From CAVYHX01 sp963768415 (GTDB lineage Bacteria > Pseudomonadota > Gammaproteobacteria > UBA9214): a stretch of 64,000 bases of DNA. The stretch is from the NCBI GenBank assembly GCA_963768415.1, contig CAVYHX010000017.1, positions 30,592-94,591 of the forward strand. The letters are read 5' to 3'. Both the position numbers and the translations under genes were made by a program. The notes beneath the pieces were generated by a model. That model did no database searches. It was not told the DNA's origin and saw only the letters and a program-made list of their open reading frames with translations. Positions 29,781 through 39,569 of the stretch are shown here, in pieces; within the stretch, counting starts at the first letter, position 1; each line of letters opens with the position of its first letter.

Positions 29781-30335
29781 ATGAAAGCAGCAAAGTTTTA
29801 CTCGAGACTGTTCACCAGGCCCCTGTGCGTGTTGCTGCTGGCACTTCCTGCAATTGCATTCGGCGATGATGAGGATTCCAGTCCCTGGATACCGCAAACC
29901 TTCCAGGAAGCGGAACCGTGGCGGGAGCAACAGTTTGAGTTGCCTCCCTATCCTCAAAAGCAGTACCTGCTGGACACCCGTATCAATACCGGTGAACTGC
30001 CCTACACAGTTTATCTGGATCAACGCTCACTGGCCCTGCTGGATGACGGGGTCGTACGCTACAGTGTCGTGATTGTGTCCGCATCCGGTATCGAGAATGT
30101 CACGTATGAGGGTCTGCGCTGCGGCAAGAACAGTTACCGGCGCTATGCCTACGGTGCCAATGCGGCATGGCAGGGACTGGCCGATTCACCCTGGATGCCG
30201 ATTACCGGCCGGGGTGTGTATCGCTACCGCAAGGTTTTTTACCGGCTCTTCATGTGTGACCCGGCGCATCCGGTGACTGATGTCAAACAGATTCTGGCAA
30301 GAATCCGTTCTGCCTGGGATGTGAGCCCGGAATAA
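29781..30335 (+). CDS. CNP1-like exported protein
   Basis: A 184-residue protein with a signal peptide (LFTRPLCVLLLALPAIAFG), so it is periplasmic. The mature part matches the CNP1-like family: FELPPYPQ near the start, the VRYSVVIVSASG strand, NVTYEGLRC, then RRYAYG and a second cysteine in RLFMCDP. The two cysteines could form a disulfide. Its function is not known. It lies 36 bases before parE on the same strand. Confidence 0.78.
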   Translation: MKAAKFYSRLFTRPLCVLLLALPAIAFGDDEDSSPWIPQTFQEAEPWREQQFELPPYPQKQYLLDTRINTGELPYTVYLDQRSLALLDDGVVRYSVVIVSASGIENVTYEGLRCGKNSYRRYAYGANAAWQGLADSPWMPITGRGVYRYRKVFYRLFMCDPAHPVTDVKQILARIRSAWDVSPE

Positions 30336-30371
30336 CCGCATTATGCCAACGAATAAACCAGGACGTTCCCG

Positions 30372-32264
30372 ATGAGTACTGCCTATGATGCGGCCGCAAT
30401 CGAGGTATTGAGCGGTCTCGACCCGGTGCGCAAGCGCCCGGGAATGTATACGGATACCACCCGGCCCAATCACCTGGCACAGGAGGTGATCGACAACAGT
30501 GTCGATGAGGCGATGGCCGGACATGCCACGCGCCTGGATGTCACTGTCTACAAGGATGGCTCGCTGGAGGTGCGCGATAACGGCCGTGGCATGCCAGTGG
30601 ATATACACCCGGAGGAGGGCATCCCCGGGGTCGAGGTCATACTCACGAAGCTGCATGCGGGCGGCAAGTTTTCCTCCAAGAACTACCGGTTTTCGGGTGG
30701 CCTGCACGGCGTCGGTGTATCCGTCGTCAATGCCCTGTCGAAACACCTCGAGGTGTGGGTGCGGCGTGGCGGCAGGGAATACAACATGGCCTTTGCCGAC
30801 GGCGAGAAGGTGTCCGCGCTGGAAGAGACCGGCAAGGTTGGCAAACAGAACACCGGTACCACCCTGCGGTTCTGGCCGGATCCGGCGTATTTTGATTCTG
30901 CAAAATATTCACTGCCGCGCCTGAAACATGTGTTGCGTGCCAAGGCGGTGTTGTGCCCGGGATTACGGGTCAGCCTGCATGATGAAGCCGGTAACGAGAA
31001 GCTGGAATGGTTTTACGAGGATGGCCTGCGCGATTATCTGCAGGGCGCACTCGGAACAGCTTCCATGCTTCCCGAGGAAGCCTTTACCGGCAGGATGGAG
31101 GGTAACCAGGAAGCTGCGGAATGGGCGCTGGTGTGGCTGCCGGAGGGTGGCGAGCCGGTGGCGGAGAGTTACGTCAACCTGGTGCCGACAACGCAGGGCG
31201 GCACGCATGTCAACGGGCTGCGCATGGGTCTGACCGAAGCCGTGCGTGAGTTCTGCGAATTTCGCAACCTGTTACCCCGCGGGGTCAAGCTGAGTCCCGA
31301 GGATGTCTGGGAAAACTGCTGCTATATCCTGTCGGTCAAGCTGGCTGATCCGCAGTTCAGCGGGCAGACCAAGGAGCGCCTGTCCTCGCGCGAGTGCGCT
31401 GCGTTTGTATCCGGTGTGGTGAAAGATGCCTTTGGCCTGTGGCTGAATCATCATACCGAAGCGGGCGAGCGTATTGCCTGGCTGGCGATCGAAAATGCCC
31501 AGCAGCGCCAGCGCGCCGGCAGAAAGGTGGTGCGCAAGAAACTCACTTCCGGTCCGGCACTGCCGGGCAAGCTGGCGGATTGCACGTCGGCGGAGAGTGA
31601 GCGCACCGAACTGTTTCTGGTGGAGGGCGACTCCGCCGGCGGTTCCGCCAAGCAGGCACGTAACCGTGAATTCCAGGCCATCATGCCGTTGCGTGGCAAG
31701 ATCCTGAACACCTGGGAAGTGGATTCGGCCGAGGTGCTGGCGTCGCAGGAGGTGCATGATATTTCCGTGGCGATCGGCGTCGACCCGGCCACGGGTACCA
31801 ATGATTTAAGGAAGCTGCGCTACCACAAGATCTGCATCCTGGCGGATGCAGATTCTGACGGCGCGCACATCGCGACGCTGCTGTGCGCCCTGTTCCTGCG
31901 GCATTACCGGGCACTGGTAGAGGCCGGTCACGTCTATGTCGCCATGCCGCCACTGTACCGCATCGATGCCGGCAAGGAAGTCTTCTATGCACTGGACGAT
32001 GCCGAAAAGCAGGGCGTGCTGGACCGCATCGCCGCCGAGAAGATCAAGGGCAAGGTCACTGTCCAGCGCTTCAAGGGTCTGGGTGAAATGAACCCGATGC
32101 AATTGCGCGAGACCACAATTGCGCCGGAGTCACGCAGGCTGGTGCAGCTGACTCTGGATGCAAATGACGGCACCCATAAGTTGATGGATATGCTGCTCGC
32201 CCGCAAGCGTGCCACCGACCGCCGCGCCTGGCTGGAAAAGAAAGGCGATATGGCGGGTGTCTAA
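30372..32264 (+). CDS. parE: DNA topoisomerase IV subunit B
   Basis: The ATPase subunit of the chromosome-decatenating type II topoisomerase, 630 residues. GHKL ATP-site motifs are DNSVDEAMAGHA, GRGMPVDIHPEEGIPG and GGLHGVGVSVVNALS. The TOPRIM metal site is EGDSAGGSAKQ with DADSDGAHI. ParE rather than GyrB is indicated by length, the absence of the GyrB insert and the neighbouring parC. Confidence 0.95.
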   Translation: MSTAYDAAAIEVLSGLDPVRKRPGMYTDTTRPNHLAQEVIDNSVDEAMAGHATRLDVTVYKDGSLEVRDNGRGMPVDIHPEEGIPGVEVILTKLHAGGKFSSKNYRFSGGLHGVGVSVVNALSKHLEVWVRRGGREYNMAFADGEKVSALEETGKVGKQNTGTTLRFWPDPAYFDSAKYSLPRLKHVLRAKAVLCPGLRVSLHDEAGNEKLEWFYEDGLRDYLQGALGTASMLPEEAFTGRMEGNQEAAEWALVWLPEGGEPVAESYVNLVPTTQGGTHVNGLRMGLTEAVREFCEFRNLLPRGVKLSPEDVWENCCYILSVKLADPQFSGQTKERLSSRECAAFVSGVVKDAFGLWLNHHTEAGERIAWLAIENAQQRQRAGRKVVRKKLTSGPALPGKLADCTSAESERTELFLVEGDSAGGSAKQARNREFQAIMPLRGKILNTWEVDSAEVLASQEVHDISVAIGVDPATGTNDLRKLRYHKICILADADSDGAHIATLLCALFLRHYRALVEAGHVYVAMPPLYRIDAGKEVFYALDDAEKQGVLDRIAAEKIKGKVTVQRFKGLGEMNPMQLRETTIAPESRRLVQLTLDANDGTHKLMDMLLARKRATDRRAWLEKKGDMAGV

Positions 32265-32330
32265 CGCACTACTAGAATGAGATTAAAAACGGGATTGACA
32301 GCACTGTTGTCCGACAACCGCCCTCAAGCT

Positions 32331-32434
32331 CCTCTCCCTCCGGGAGAGGGTTGGGGAGAGGGGATCGATATGTTTGTTATTCTCAGTTATTTAATCCCCT
32401 CATCCCGTCCTTCTCCCGGAGGGAGAAGGGACGT
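32331..32434. repeat. CCCTCTCCC/GGGAGAGGG repeat, copy 3
   Basis: Same structure as copy 1 at 20431-20540: a CTCTCCCTCCGGGAGAGG palindrome, TTGGGGAGAGGGGATCGA, an AT-rich core, ATCCCCTCATCC and CTTCTCCCGGAGGGAGAAG. It occupies the middle of the 356-base parE-parC gap. The rest of the gap (32435-32620) shows no gene. Confidence 0.75.
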
Positions 32435-32620
32435 ACTAATTAATGTGTGGCGATGTGTTACAGGCAGGTATGCTGCGACAGTTTGTCTAACATCTATTGG
32501 AAATGCACTTAATCAATAAATCAATCATGGTTAATGTAGCGGCAGTGGAAAAACATTATTTATAAATGGTGCCTGCAAGTTGGCAGGCGCTAAACCTGCC
32601 TGAGGCAAACCTCAACCAAT

Positions 32621-34883
32621 GTGAACCCTATGGAAACACTCGAACTCGATTATGAAGGCATAGAAAGACTGCCGCTGAAGACCTTTACCGAGAAGGCCTA
32701 CCTGGATTATTCCATGTATGTCATTCTCGACCGCGCACTGCCGCATATCGGTGACGGTCTGAAACCGGTGCAGCGGCGCATCGTCTATGCCATGTCCGAA
32801 CTCGGCCTGTCGGCGACTTCCAAGCACAAGAAATCGGCGCGTACGGTCGGTGACGTGCTGGGCAAGTTTCATCCGCACGGCGACTCCGCCTGTTACGAGG
32901 CCATGGTGCACCTGGCGCAGGCTTTTACCTGCCGTTATCCGCTGATCGACGGGCAGGGAAACTGGGGTTCGCCGGATGATCCCAAGTCATTCGCCGCCAT
33001 GCGCTATACCGAGGCGCGCCTGGCGCCGTATCGCAGAAGTGCTGCTGGCGGAACTGGGGCAGGGTACGGTGGACTGGGTGCCGAACTTCGATGGCACGCT
33101 GGAGGAACCGAAACTGCTGCCGGCGCGCCTGCCCGCGGTCCTGCTCAATGGCGCTACCGGTATCGCCGTGGGCATGGCGACTGATATTCCGCCACACAAC
33201 CTGCGTGAAGTCGCGCAGGCGGCGATCCTCATGCTGGACAAGCCCGGCAGTACGGTGGATGAGCTCTGCGAGATCATCCAGGGGCCGGACTTCCCTACAG
33301 GTGCGGAGATCATCACGCCGCAGGCCGAGCTCGTCGAGGCCTACAGATCGGGCAGCGGCAGCGTGCGCATGCGTGCCTGTTATGAAATCGAAAATGGTGA
33401 CATCGTCGTTACGGCCCTGCCGTATCAGACCTCCGGCAGCAAGGTGCTGGAACAGATTGCCGCGCAGATGACTGCGAAGAAGCTGCCCATGGTCGAGGAC
33501 CTGCGTGACGAGTCCGACCACGAAAACCCGACCCGCCTGGTCATCGTGCCGCGTTCCAGCCGGGTGGATACCGCGGCGCTGATGTCGCACCTGTTCGCCA
33601 GCACTGACCTGGAGCGCAGCGCACGTATCAATATGAACATGATCGGCCTCGACGGTCGACCGGGGACCAGGGACCTGCGGGCCATTCTGAAGGAATGGCT
33701 TGAATTCCGTACCTCGACCGTGCGGCGCCGGCTTGAATACCGGCTGGAAAAAGTGAACCGGCGCCTGCATCTGCTCGATGGGCTGTTGATTGCGTTTCTC
33801 AACCTGGATGAAGTGATCCACATCATTCGCACCGAGGACAAGCCCAAACAGGCCTTGATCAAGCGGTTCAAGCTCAGTGATGAACAGGCTGATTACATTC
33901 TCGATACGCGGTTGCGGCAACTTGCGCGCCTCGAGGAGATGAAGATCAAGGGTGAGCAGGAAGAACTGGCCAAAGAGCGCGACAGTCTGCAGAAGATCCT
34001 GGCCTCGAAGCAGCGGCTGAAGACGCTGGTCAAAACTGAAATCAATGAAGATGCCGGGCGCTTTGGCGACGCCCGCCGTTCATTACTGGTGGAACGTCCC
34101 CCGGCGCAGGTCCTGGATACGACCGCACTGATACCGAGTGAACCGGTGACGATTATCCTGTCCAGAAACGGCTGGGTCCGGGTCGCCAAGGGGCATGACG
34201 TCGACCCGGCGGAGATGAACTACAAGTCGGGGGATGAATTCGCTGCAGCGGCTTGCGGGCGCAGTAACCAGATGACTGTGTTTATCGATTCCACCGGCAA
34301 GACCTATACATTGCCGACGCATACGCTGCCATCAGCCCGGGGGCAGGGTGAGCCCCTGAGCGGCCGCCTGAAACCGGCAGACGGGGCGCGCTTTGTCGGC
34401 GTGATGGCCGGAGAGCAAGAGCAGCTGTACCTGCTGGCGAGCGACTCCGGCTATGGCTTTGTTGCCCGCCTGGGCGATCTGTATTCGCGCAACAAGGCCG
34501 GCAAGGCGACCCTGTCCGTGCCGAAGGGCTCCAGTGTCCTGGCGCCGGTGCCGGTGCGCAGTCTCGAGGATGACTGGATCGTCGGCGTGACAACCGGGGG
34601 CTACATGCTGGTGATTCCGCTGGCGGAGCTGCCGCGTATGGCCCGTGGCAAGGGCAACAAGATCATCAATATCCCGTCGGCAAAATTGAAGAGCCGCGAA
34701 GAATACGTGGCAGCGATTGACTGCATTCAGGATGGTGAAAAGCTGACTGTTTATGTCGGTAAAAAACACAAGACCATGAAGCCCGATGAGGTGGATGAAT
34801 ATGCGGGCGAGCGCGGCCGGCGTGGCCTCAAGCTACCACGCGGTTATCGCAGCGTGGATCGTATCGAAGTGATCAAAAAATAA
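32621..34883 (+). CDS. parC: DNA topoisomerase IV subunit A (one apparent frameshift)
   Basis: The DNA-cleaving subunit paired with ParE. The quinolone-resistance region reads KFHPHGDSACYEAMVHLAQ, with wild-type-like Ser and Glu positions. The active-site tyrosine lies in AAMRYTEARL. The C-terminal DNA-wrapping domain has degenerate beta-pinwheel blades (ATLSVPKGSSVLAPVP). An extra C near 33032, after a TAT codon, breaks the frame; correction gives about 750 residues. Starts at the GTG 32621 and the ATG 32630 are both possible; I lean to 32630. The last codons of the gene are duplicated downstream. Confidence 0.93.
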
Positions 34884-34909
34884 TTTCGTAATCAATCAGG
34901 CCAATCGCC
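34833..34909. repeat. Direct repeat, copy A: parC 3' end
   Basis: This 77-base segment covers the last 17 codons of parC and the first 26 bases after it. It recurs at 35114-35190 with only about nine substitutions and no length change. Confidence 0.85.
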
Positions 34910-35112
34910 CTACGTGACGCATGGATGAGTCTGGTGATGATGAGTCATGGCATTCCGGCGCAATACGCTGCGCTATTGCGCCCTACGTGACGCATGGATG
35001 AGTCTGGTGATGATGAGTGATGCGTCCCGGCGCAATACGCTGGGCTATTGCGCCCTGCGTGACGCATGGATGAGTCTGGTGATGATGAGTGATGGCATCC
35101 CGGCGCTACGTG
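34907..35112. repeat. Tandem repeat, 72-73 base period, about 2.8 copies
   Basis: Units beginning GCCCTACGTGACGCATGG start at 34907, 34980 and 35052. The third is cut off after CATCCCGGCG. Each unit ends in GGCGCAATACGCTGCGCTATTGC, a palindrome-like arm shared with the hairpin at 35197-35222. The frame is open on the plus strand across the copies, but the product (repeated LRDAWMSLVMMS) looks like chance. Confidence 0.85.
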
Positions 35113-35113
35113 A

Positions 35114-35190
35114 CTACCATGCGGTTATTGCAGTGTGGATCGTATCGAAGTGATCAGGAAGTAATTCCGTAATCAATCAGGCCAATCGCC
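35114..35190. repeat. Direct repeat, copy B: displaced parC 3' end
   Basis: Partner of 34833-34909. It contains a recognisable parC tail including a stop codon, about 280 bases after the true one. It is noncoding here. Confidence 0.85.
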
Positions 35191-35196
35191 GTGTAG

Positions 35197-35222
35197 GGCG
35201 CAATAGCGCAGCGTATTGCGCC
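35197..35222. repeat. Perfect hairpin GGCGCAATA/TATTGCGCC
   Basis: A 9-base perfect stem with an 8-base GCGCAGCG loop, lying 45 bases before the stop of the convergent lipoprotein gene. It could serve as a two-way terminator. Its arms match the ends of the tandem repeats at 34907-35112. Confidence 0.6.
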
Positions 35223-35266
35223 GCATGCGGGTTGATCAGGATCACACATTGTAAACAACGGCAGTT

Positions 35267-36356
35267 CTATCGCTGGTGCTTGCGTTTCAGCTCTTCCAGC
35301 CGTGCCAGGACGCGATGGGCGCGATCGAGACGCTCCTTCAATCCGGAATGTTCCGGGTCAAGCGCCAGCGCGGCTGTCCAGCTGTCGATTGCATTGACTA
35401 CCCTGTCGGCACGATAGTGACTGTCACCCGCGGTTATCAGTTCGTTGACCTGGCTGGTCAATGTCCTGTTGAGTTCCTGCTGAACTGCAACTACTTCGGG
35501 GTGTTTGCTTGAGGAGGGTGGTATGTTCATAAAGCGGGTGCGCGCGACCAGCAGATTCTTGTTCGCCAGTGCCTGTTGCGTCTCTTTGAGCAGTATTTCG
35601 GTCTCTTTTTGTTCACTCCGGTCGATCTTTTTGCGCTGTTTTGCCTGTTTAATGCTGGCCTGCTTTATCCGGACCTGGTCCCGGGAATGATTGTCGTCCT
35701 GCAGTGCCCTGAGTGCCTGCTGTACTTCAGGCGTATTATTCAGGGTCCTGGCCAGATACAGGGACTCCTGTGCAATCTGCGTGTTGTCGTCCTGTGCCGC
35801 CAATCCGGCCTGCTCCAGCAGCTGGTCGGCGAGTTGCAGTGCCTCCTGCTGATTGCGTGTGTATTCCCTGTGTTCCCCGGCGCTCGGGGATCGCAGGAGG
35901 ATCTGCTGCTCATAGAGCCTCAGCTGACTGGCAATATATTTGCCGCGGGTGATCAGCTGTTCCCGCGCGTTGACTTGTAACTGCTGCATGCGCTTCTGAT
36001 CGACCCGGGTGCGCTGGTCACGCAGGATATCGCTGTCCGGAATTCGCGCCAGGGCAGACTGTCAGCAACTCGACTGCACCCAGCAGATCATCCTTCGCTT
36101 CCAGGTCCCTGCTCCCGGCCAGTACGGTGTCTTCATGGGCTGTCTCGAGTGCAACTATTCTTGCGCGCAATTGCGGAGTGTCCAGGTCCAGGTGCCTGGC
36201 AGTCAACTGGCGTACGCGTACGAATTCGTGTTGTTCCAGCAGGGGTTCGATGTCCCCGGGCTGGTCCAGCGTCAGCTGCAGGGTATCTATGCCGGCGCAG
36301 CCGGCAAGGCACTGCAGCGCAATCAGTGTGACTATCCATGTGCGTAAATCATGCAT
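35267..36356 (-). CDS. Predicted lipoprotein with TPR-like/coiled-coil body (one apparent frameshift)
   Basis: After correction, 362 residues. The signal ends in the lipobox LAGC (cysteine near residue 18). The rest is helical and rich in Gln, Arg and Leu, with TPR-like pairs such as HYRADRVVNAIDSWTAALAL near the C-terminus and a long charged coiled coil (KQASIKQAKQRKKIDRSEQK). An extra base near 36056 splits the frame. The start at 36356 overlaps the end of the cyclase gene by 8 bases, so the two are translationally coupled and probably act together. I do not recognise a family. Confidence 0.65.
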
Positions 36357-37992
36357 TGCCGGATTCACTCTTCTCTGTACGCAGCAGTTGTTCAAACTGG
36401 GAATCGATGGATTCCTGCCAGTCCGCTTTCAGATTTTCGACCTCATAGGTGACAACAGGCTGGCTGATACCGCGCAGCTTGATAGGCTGGTATTCACAGC
36501 CCAGTACGCGATCTTTCACGCTCGCATGCATGTACATCTCGCGCGATATGACGATCTTGCCGCTGTTGGTGATCCCGCAAATTCTGGATGCAAGGTTGAC
36601 TGTATCGCCGACAACGGTATAATCCATGCGTTGCCGGGAGCCCATATTGCCGGCCAGCATGACGCCGGTATTGAGACCGACCCTGAATTTTACCGGAAAC
36701 AGCCCCTGTTTTCCGCGCTCCCGGTTTTCGTGTTCCACCAGCCTCTGGATGAGCAGGGCACAGCGAATAGCGTGGAATGCATGTTCTTCATCCGGGTCGG
36801 GTGCACCAAACACAAGCATGACACCATCACCCATGTATTTATCCACCATTCCGCCGTTCAATTCGCAGGCGCGGGTGATGATGGAAAAATACCGGTTCAG
36901 CATGGTTACCAGTTCCTCCGGATTGATGTCCTCGGAAATCTGTGTGAAACCGGAAATATCCGCAAACAGGACCGAACCCTGTATCCGCTTGCCGCTGAGT
37001 TCGACGTCATCGAGGTTGGACAGTATCTCGCGCGCCACACTGGGTGATACATAACGCGAGAGCGCATCCTTGACCTGCGATTTTTCCAGCATGCCCTCGG
37101 CCATGTCATTGAACGCCTCCATCAGCAGGCCAAGTTCATCGTGGCGGCGTTCCTTGAACTTGAAGGTATATTCACCCTTGCCCAGGGCCTTGCTGGCATC
37201 CACCAGCCGGTCGATGGGCTGGGTAATGCGGCGTCCGAGCGCAAAGGCCATGGCTATTCCGAGTATTATTATCAGAAGCGTGGCGCCCGCGATGGCATTA
37301 ACAGCCTGGCGCACGGATTGCTGCAGACTCGCCTGGCTGAAGGTTACCAGCGCGTAACCTGCTGTGACTCCCTGGAACGTGACCGGGTGAATAAAGGTTG
37401 TGACCATGTGCCGTTTCAGCCATGTATAGGGTTGCCAGTTCCAGGTGTGTGATGTCGGGGCAGTGTCCATTAGTTGAATGACTGAATACCTGCCAAGCTG
37501 GCCCTTGCCTTCATGGAGCTTGCCTTCATGCGCGATAATTTCACCCTGTAATGAAATAATAGCGGTACTCAGGATACTGTCGCTGTTGGCGAAGCTGCCG
37601 GTAATGACGTTGAGTGCCAGTTCGTCCCCGGCCAGCAGGGGTTCCCTGGCGGACTGCGCCATCAGCTGTATCAGCGCGTTTCCCTGCTCATTGATTTGTT
37701 TCTGGATCAGGCGGCTCTGCTGGTCAATCAGCAATGTACCGAGTAAACCCATGCAGGTGACGATCAGTACTGTAATGAAGAACGCCAGCTTGTAGGTCAG
37801 CGGAATGCGTTGTATCCAGGTGACAAGGCTTTGCCGGTATCTTGCGCTGGTGGTCACCAGTTTTTTCAGCCAGGATTGGCGCTGAACGATAGTCATCGAT
37901 TTCGAACGCTCGATACTCCCGGCAGGGGTATCGTCGCGTCCGTCATCATGACATTGCGTGGTGTCGCGGTCTGTGGCTTCCGGCTGAATCAT
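36349..37992 (-). CDS. Membrane-bound class III adenylate cyclase with HAMP domain
   Basis: A 547-residue signalling enzyme. Two membrane helices (about residues 65-85 and 223-245) flank a periplasmic sensor region of about 130 residues with no family I can name. A HAMP domain (RRITQPIDRLVDASKALGKG) and a cyclase domain follow. Metal-binding aspartates are in FADISGFT and MGDGVM, the adenine-selecting lysine is in VDKYMGDG, and the transition-state residues are in VVGDTVNLASRI. All catalytic positions look intact, so cAMP production is expected. I start at the ATG at 37992; the longer frame adds 98 residues of low-complexity sequence. It is divergent from the DUF1015 gene. Confidence 0.88.
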   Translation of the reverse strand: MIQPEATDRDTTQCHDDGRDDTPAGSIERSKSMTIVQRQSWLKKLVTTSARYRQSLVTWIQRIPLTYKLAFFITVLIVTCMGLLGTLLIDQQSRLIQKQINEQGNALIQLMAQSAREPLLAGDELALNVITGSFANSDSILSTAIISLQGEIIAHEGKLHEGKGQLGRYSVIQLMDTAPTSHTWNWQPYTWLKRHMVTTFIHPVTFQGVTAGYALVTFSQASLQQSVRQAVNAIAGATLLIIILGIAMAFALGRRITQPIDRLVDASKALGKGEYTFKFKERRHDELGLLMEAFNDMAEGMLEKSQVKDALSRYVSPSVAREILSNLDDVELSGKRIQGSVLFADISGFTQISEDINPEELVTMLNRYFSIITRACELNGGMVDKYMGDGVMLVFGAPDPDEEHAFHAIRCALLIQRLVEHENRERGKQGLFPVKFRVGLNTGVMLAGNMGSRQRMDYTVVGDTVNLASRICGITNSGKIVISREMYMHASVKDRVLGCEYQPIKLRGISQPVVTYEVENLKADWQESIDSQFEQLLRTEKSESGNA

Positions 37993-38084
37993 GATCCTGC
38001 CCGGTATGCAGTCCGGGCCGCATGCCTGGTCCATTGGTGTACAATTATTCGCAGTTTTCTCCCGCGCAACCAGACGGAATGACC

Positions 38085-39302
38085 ATGAGCCTGATCCAGC
38101 CCTTTGCCGCCCTGCGGCCTGTTGAAGACCGTGCTGCAGATGTTGTGGCGCCACCCTATGACGTGCTGAGTACGGCCGAGGCGCGGGTGCGTGCGCAGGG
38201 CCGCCCCTGGAGTTTTCTGCATATATCCAAGGCGGAGATCGATCTGCCGGAGTCGACGGACCCGTACGCGCCCGAGGTCTATACAACGGCAGCCGGCAAT
38301 CTGCAGCGGATGATCAGTGCGCGCGTGCTGGTCAGGGACCCCGCCCCGTATTACTACGTCTACCGGCTGGTCATGGGCGACCATCGCCAGACCGGTCTGG
38401 TGGCGGCTGCATCCGTTGCCGATTACGACAGCAACCGGATCCGCAAGCATGAATTCACGCGTCCCGAGAAGGAGGATGACCGGGTACGGCAAATCGAGGC
38501 ATTGAATGCCCAGACGGGTCCTGTCCTGCTGGCGTATCGGTCGCAACCTGCGGTCGATGACCTGCTGACGGCGGTGACGCAGGCGCCGCCGGAGGTCGAT
38601 CTGGTGGCCGATGACGGGATTGGTCACAGTCTCTGGGTGGTGCGCGACCAGGCGCTGATTGACAAAATCACCGCGGCCTTCGATGCCATGGATGCCCTGT
38701 ATATCGCGGACGGGCATCATCGCTCTGCTGCGGCTTCCCGCGTGTCCGGGGCGCGGGCAGCGGACGCCGCGGCCAGCCGTTTCCTGAGTGTGATCTTTCC
38801 GCATGAACAAATGCAGATCCTGGATTACAACCGTGCTGTCAGAGACCTGGGCGGGATGACGCCGGAATCGCTGCTTGCCCGGCTGGAAGAGGCGTTTGGC
38901 GTGACACCGGTTGCTGCTGCAGTGCGGCCGAAGGCGCCGGGTGTGTTCGGTATGTATCTTGGCGGGCAATGGTACCGGCTGGAAATTCAGCCGGACAGGA
39001 TTCCTGCGGATCCTGTTGGTCGGCTGGACGTCAGCCTGCTGGCAGACAACCTGCTGGCGCCACTCCTGGGCATCACCGATCCGCGGCGCGACCGGCGCAT
39101 AGATTTCATTGGTGGTATTCGCGGTCTTGGCGAACTGGAAAGGCGCGTTGACAGCGGGGAGATGAGTGTGGCCTTTTCCCTCTTCCCGACCCGCATGGAA
39201 GATCTGATGGCGGTAGCGGACGCCGGTGCAGTCATGCCGCCCAAATCGACATGGTTCGAGCCCAAGCTCGCCGATGGTCTGGTATCTCACGTACTCGACT
39301 AG
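38085..39302 (+). CDS. DUF1015 family protein
   Basis: A 405-residue soluble protein, with family blocks PFAALRPVEDRAADVVAPPYDV at the N-terminus, DGHHRSAAAS near the centre and a C-terminal AVMPPKSTWFEPKLADG. DUF1015 proteins occur beside serine-biosynthesis genes in many bacteria, but their reaction is not established; none of those genes is here. The ATG at 38085 follows ACGGA at 38073-38077; an ATG two codons upstream (38079) is also possible. Confidence 0.85.
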   Translation: MSLIQPFAALRPVEDRAADVVAPPYDVLSTAEARVRAQGRPWSFLHISKAEIDLPESTDPYAPEVYTTAAGNLQRMISARVLVRDPAPYYYVYRLVMGDHRQTGLVAAASVADYDSNRIRKHEFTRPEKEDDRVRQIEALNAQTGPVLLAYRSQPAVDDLLTAVTQAPPEVDLVADDGIGHSLWVVRDQALIDKITAAFDAMDALYIADGHHRSAAASRVSGARAADAAASRFLSVIFPHEQMQILDYNRAVRDLGGMTPESLLARLEEAFGVTPVAAAVRPKAPGVFGMYLGGQWYRLEIQPDRIPADPVGRLDVSLLADNLLAPLLGITDPRRDRRIDFIGGIRGLGELERRVDSGEMSVAFSLFPTRMEDLMAVADAGAVMPPKSTWFEPKLADGLVSHVLD

Positions 39303-39440
39303 CATGTTCCGATTGCCACCTGGCCTGTCTGATTACCAACGGGACCACGCGCGGCGAATGACACAGCCTGCCAGCACCTGGTCTAACTCCATTTGTGTCG
39401 GCGCCCGGGGCGGAATCTTAAGGAAAATCGATGCTGGAAA

Positions 39441-39462
39441 TTGCTAATTCTTCTGTTAGCAA
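39441..39462. terminator. AT-rich hairpin TTGCTAA/TTAGCAA
   Basis: A perfect 7-base stem with an 8-base loop, followed by TGTTTTGT, lies 139 bases after DUF1015. It is a plausible intrinsic terminator, although the stem is weak. A second stem, GGACAG-TCCCGGCGG-CTGTCC, at about 39528-39548 faces the convergent PilZ-like gene. Nothing else is seen in 39303-39569. Confidence 0.4.
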
Positions 39463-39569
39463 TGTTTTGTAACTACTTGAATTATAATTACTTGTAGCCT
39501 GGTGATTACGGATACCGGCGGTGCTGCGGACAGTCCCGGCGGCTGTCCCGGGTAGCACGGTCCCGCGGC

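Noticed and set aside
15552..33032. Programmed frameshifting at TAT-C-G sites in glyA, parC and the FimX-like gene
   Set aside because: No slippery heptamer, stem-loop or internal ribosome site is near. The same kind of extra base occurs in many other contexts, so a sequencing cause is simpler.
34907..35112. Possible CRISPR array
   Set aside because: The units are contiguous 72-73 base tandem repeats without unique spacers, and no cas gene is near.
34947..35153. Small repetitive protein encoded across the 72-base repeats
   Set aside because: The frame is open only because the repeat is; no ribosome site, no family, and it ends inside the displaced parC tail.
38022..39305. Long antisense frame (438 codons) opposite DUF1015, and similar frames opposite the CCG protein, ispA and PilZ-like genes
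   Set aside because: All run against genes with recognised family motifs and have basic or low-complexity products.
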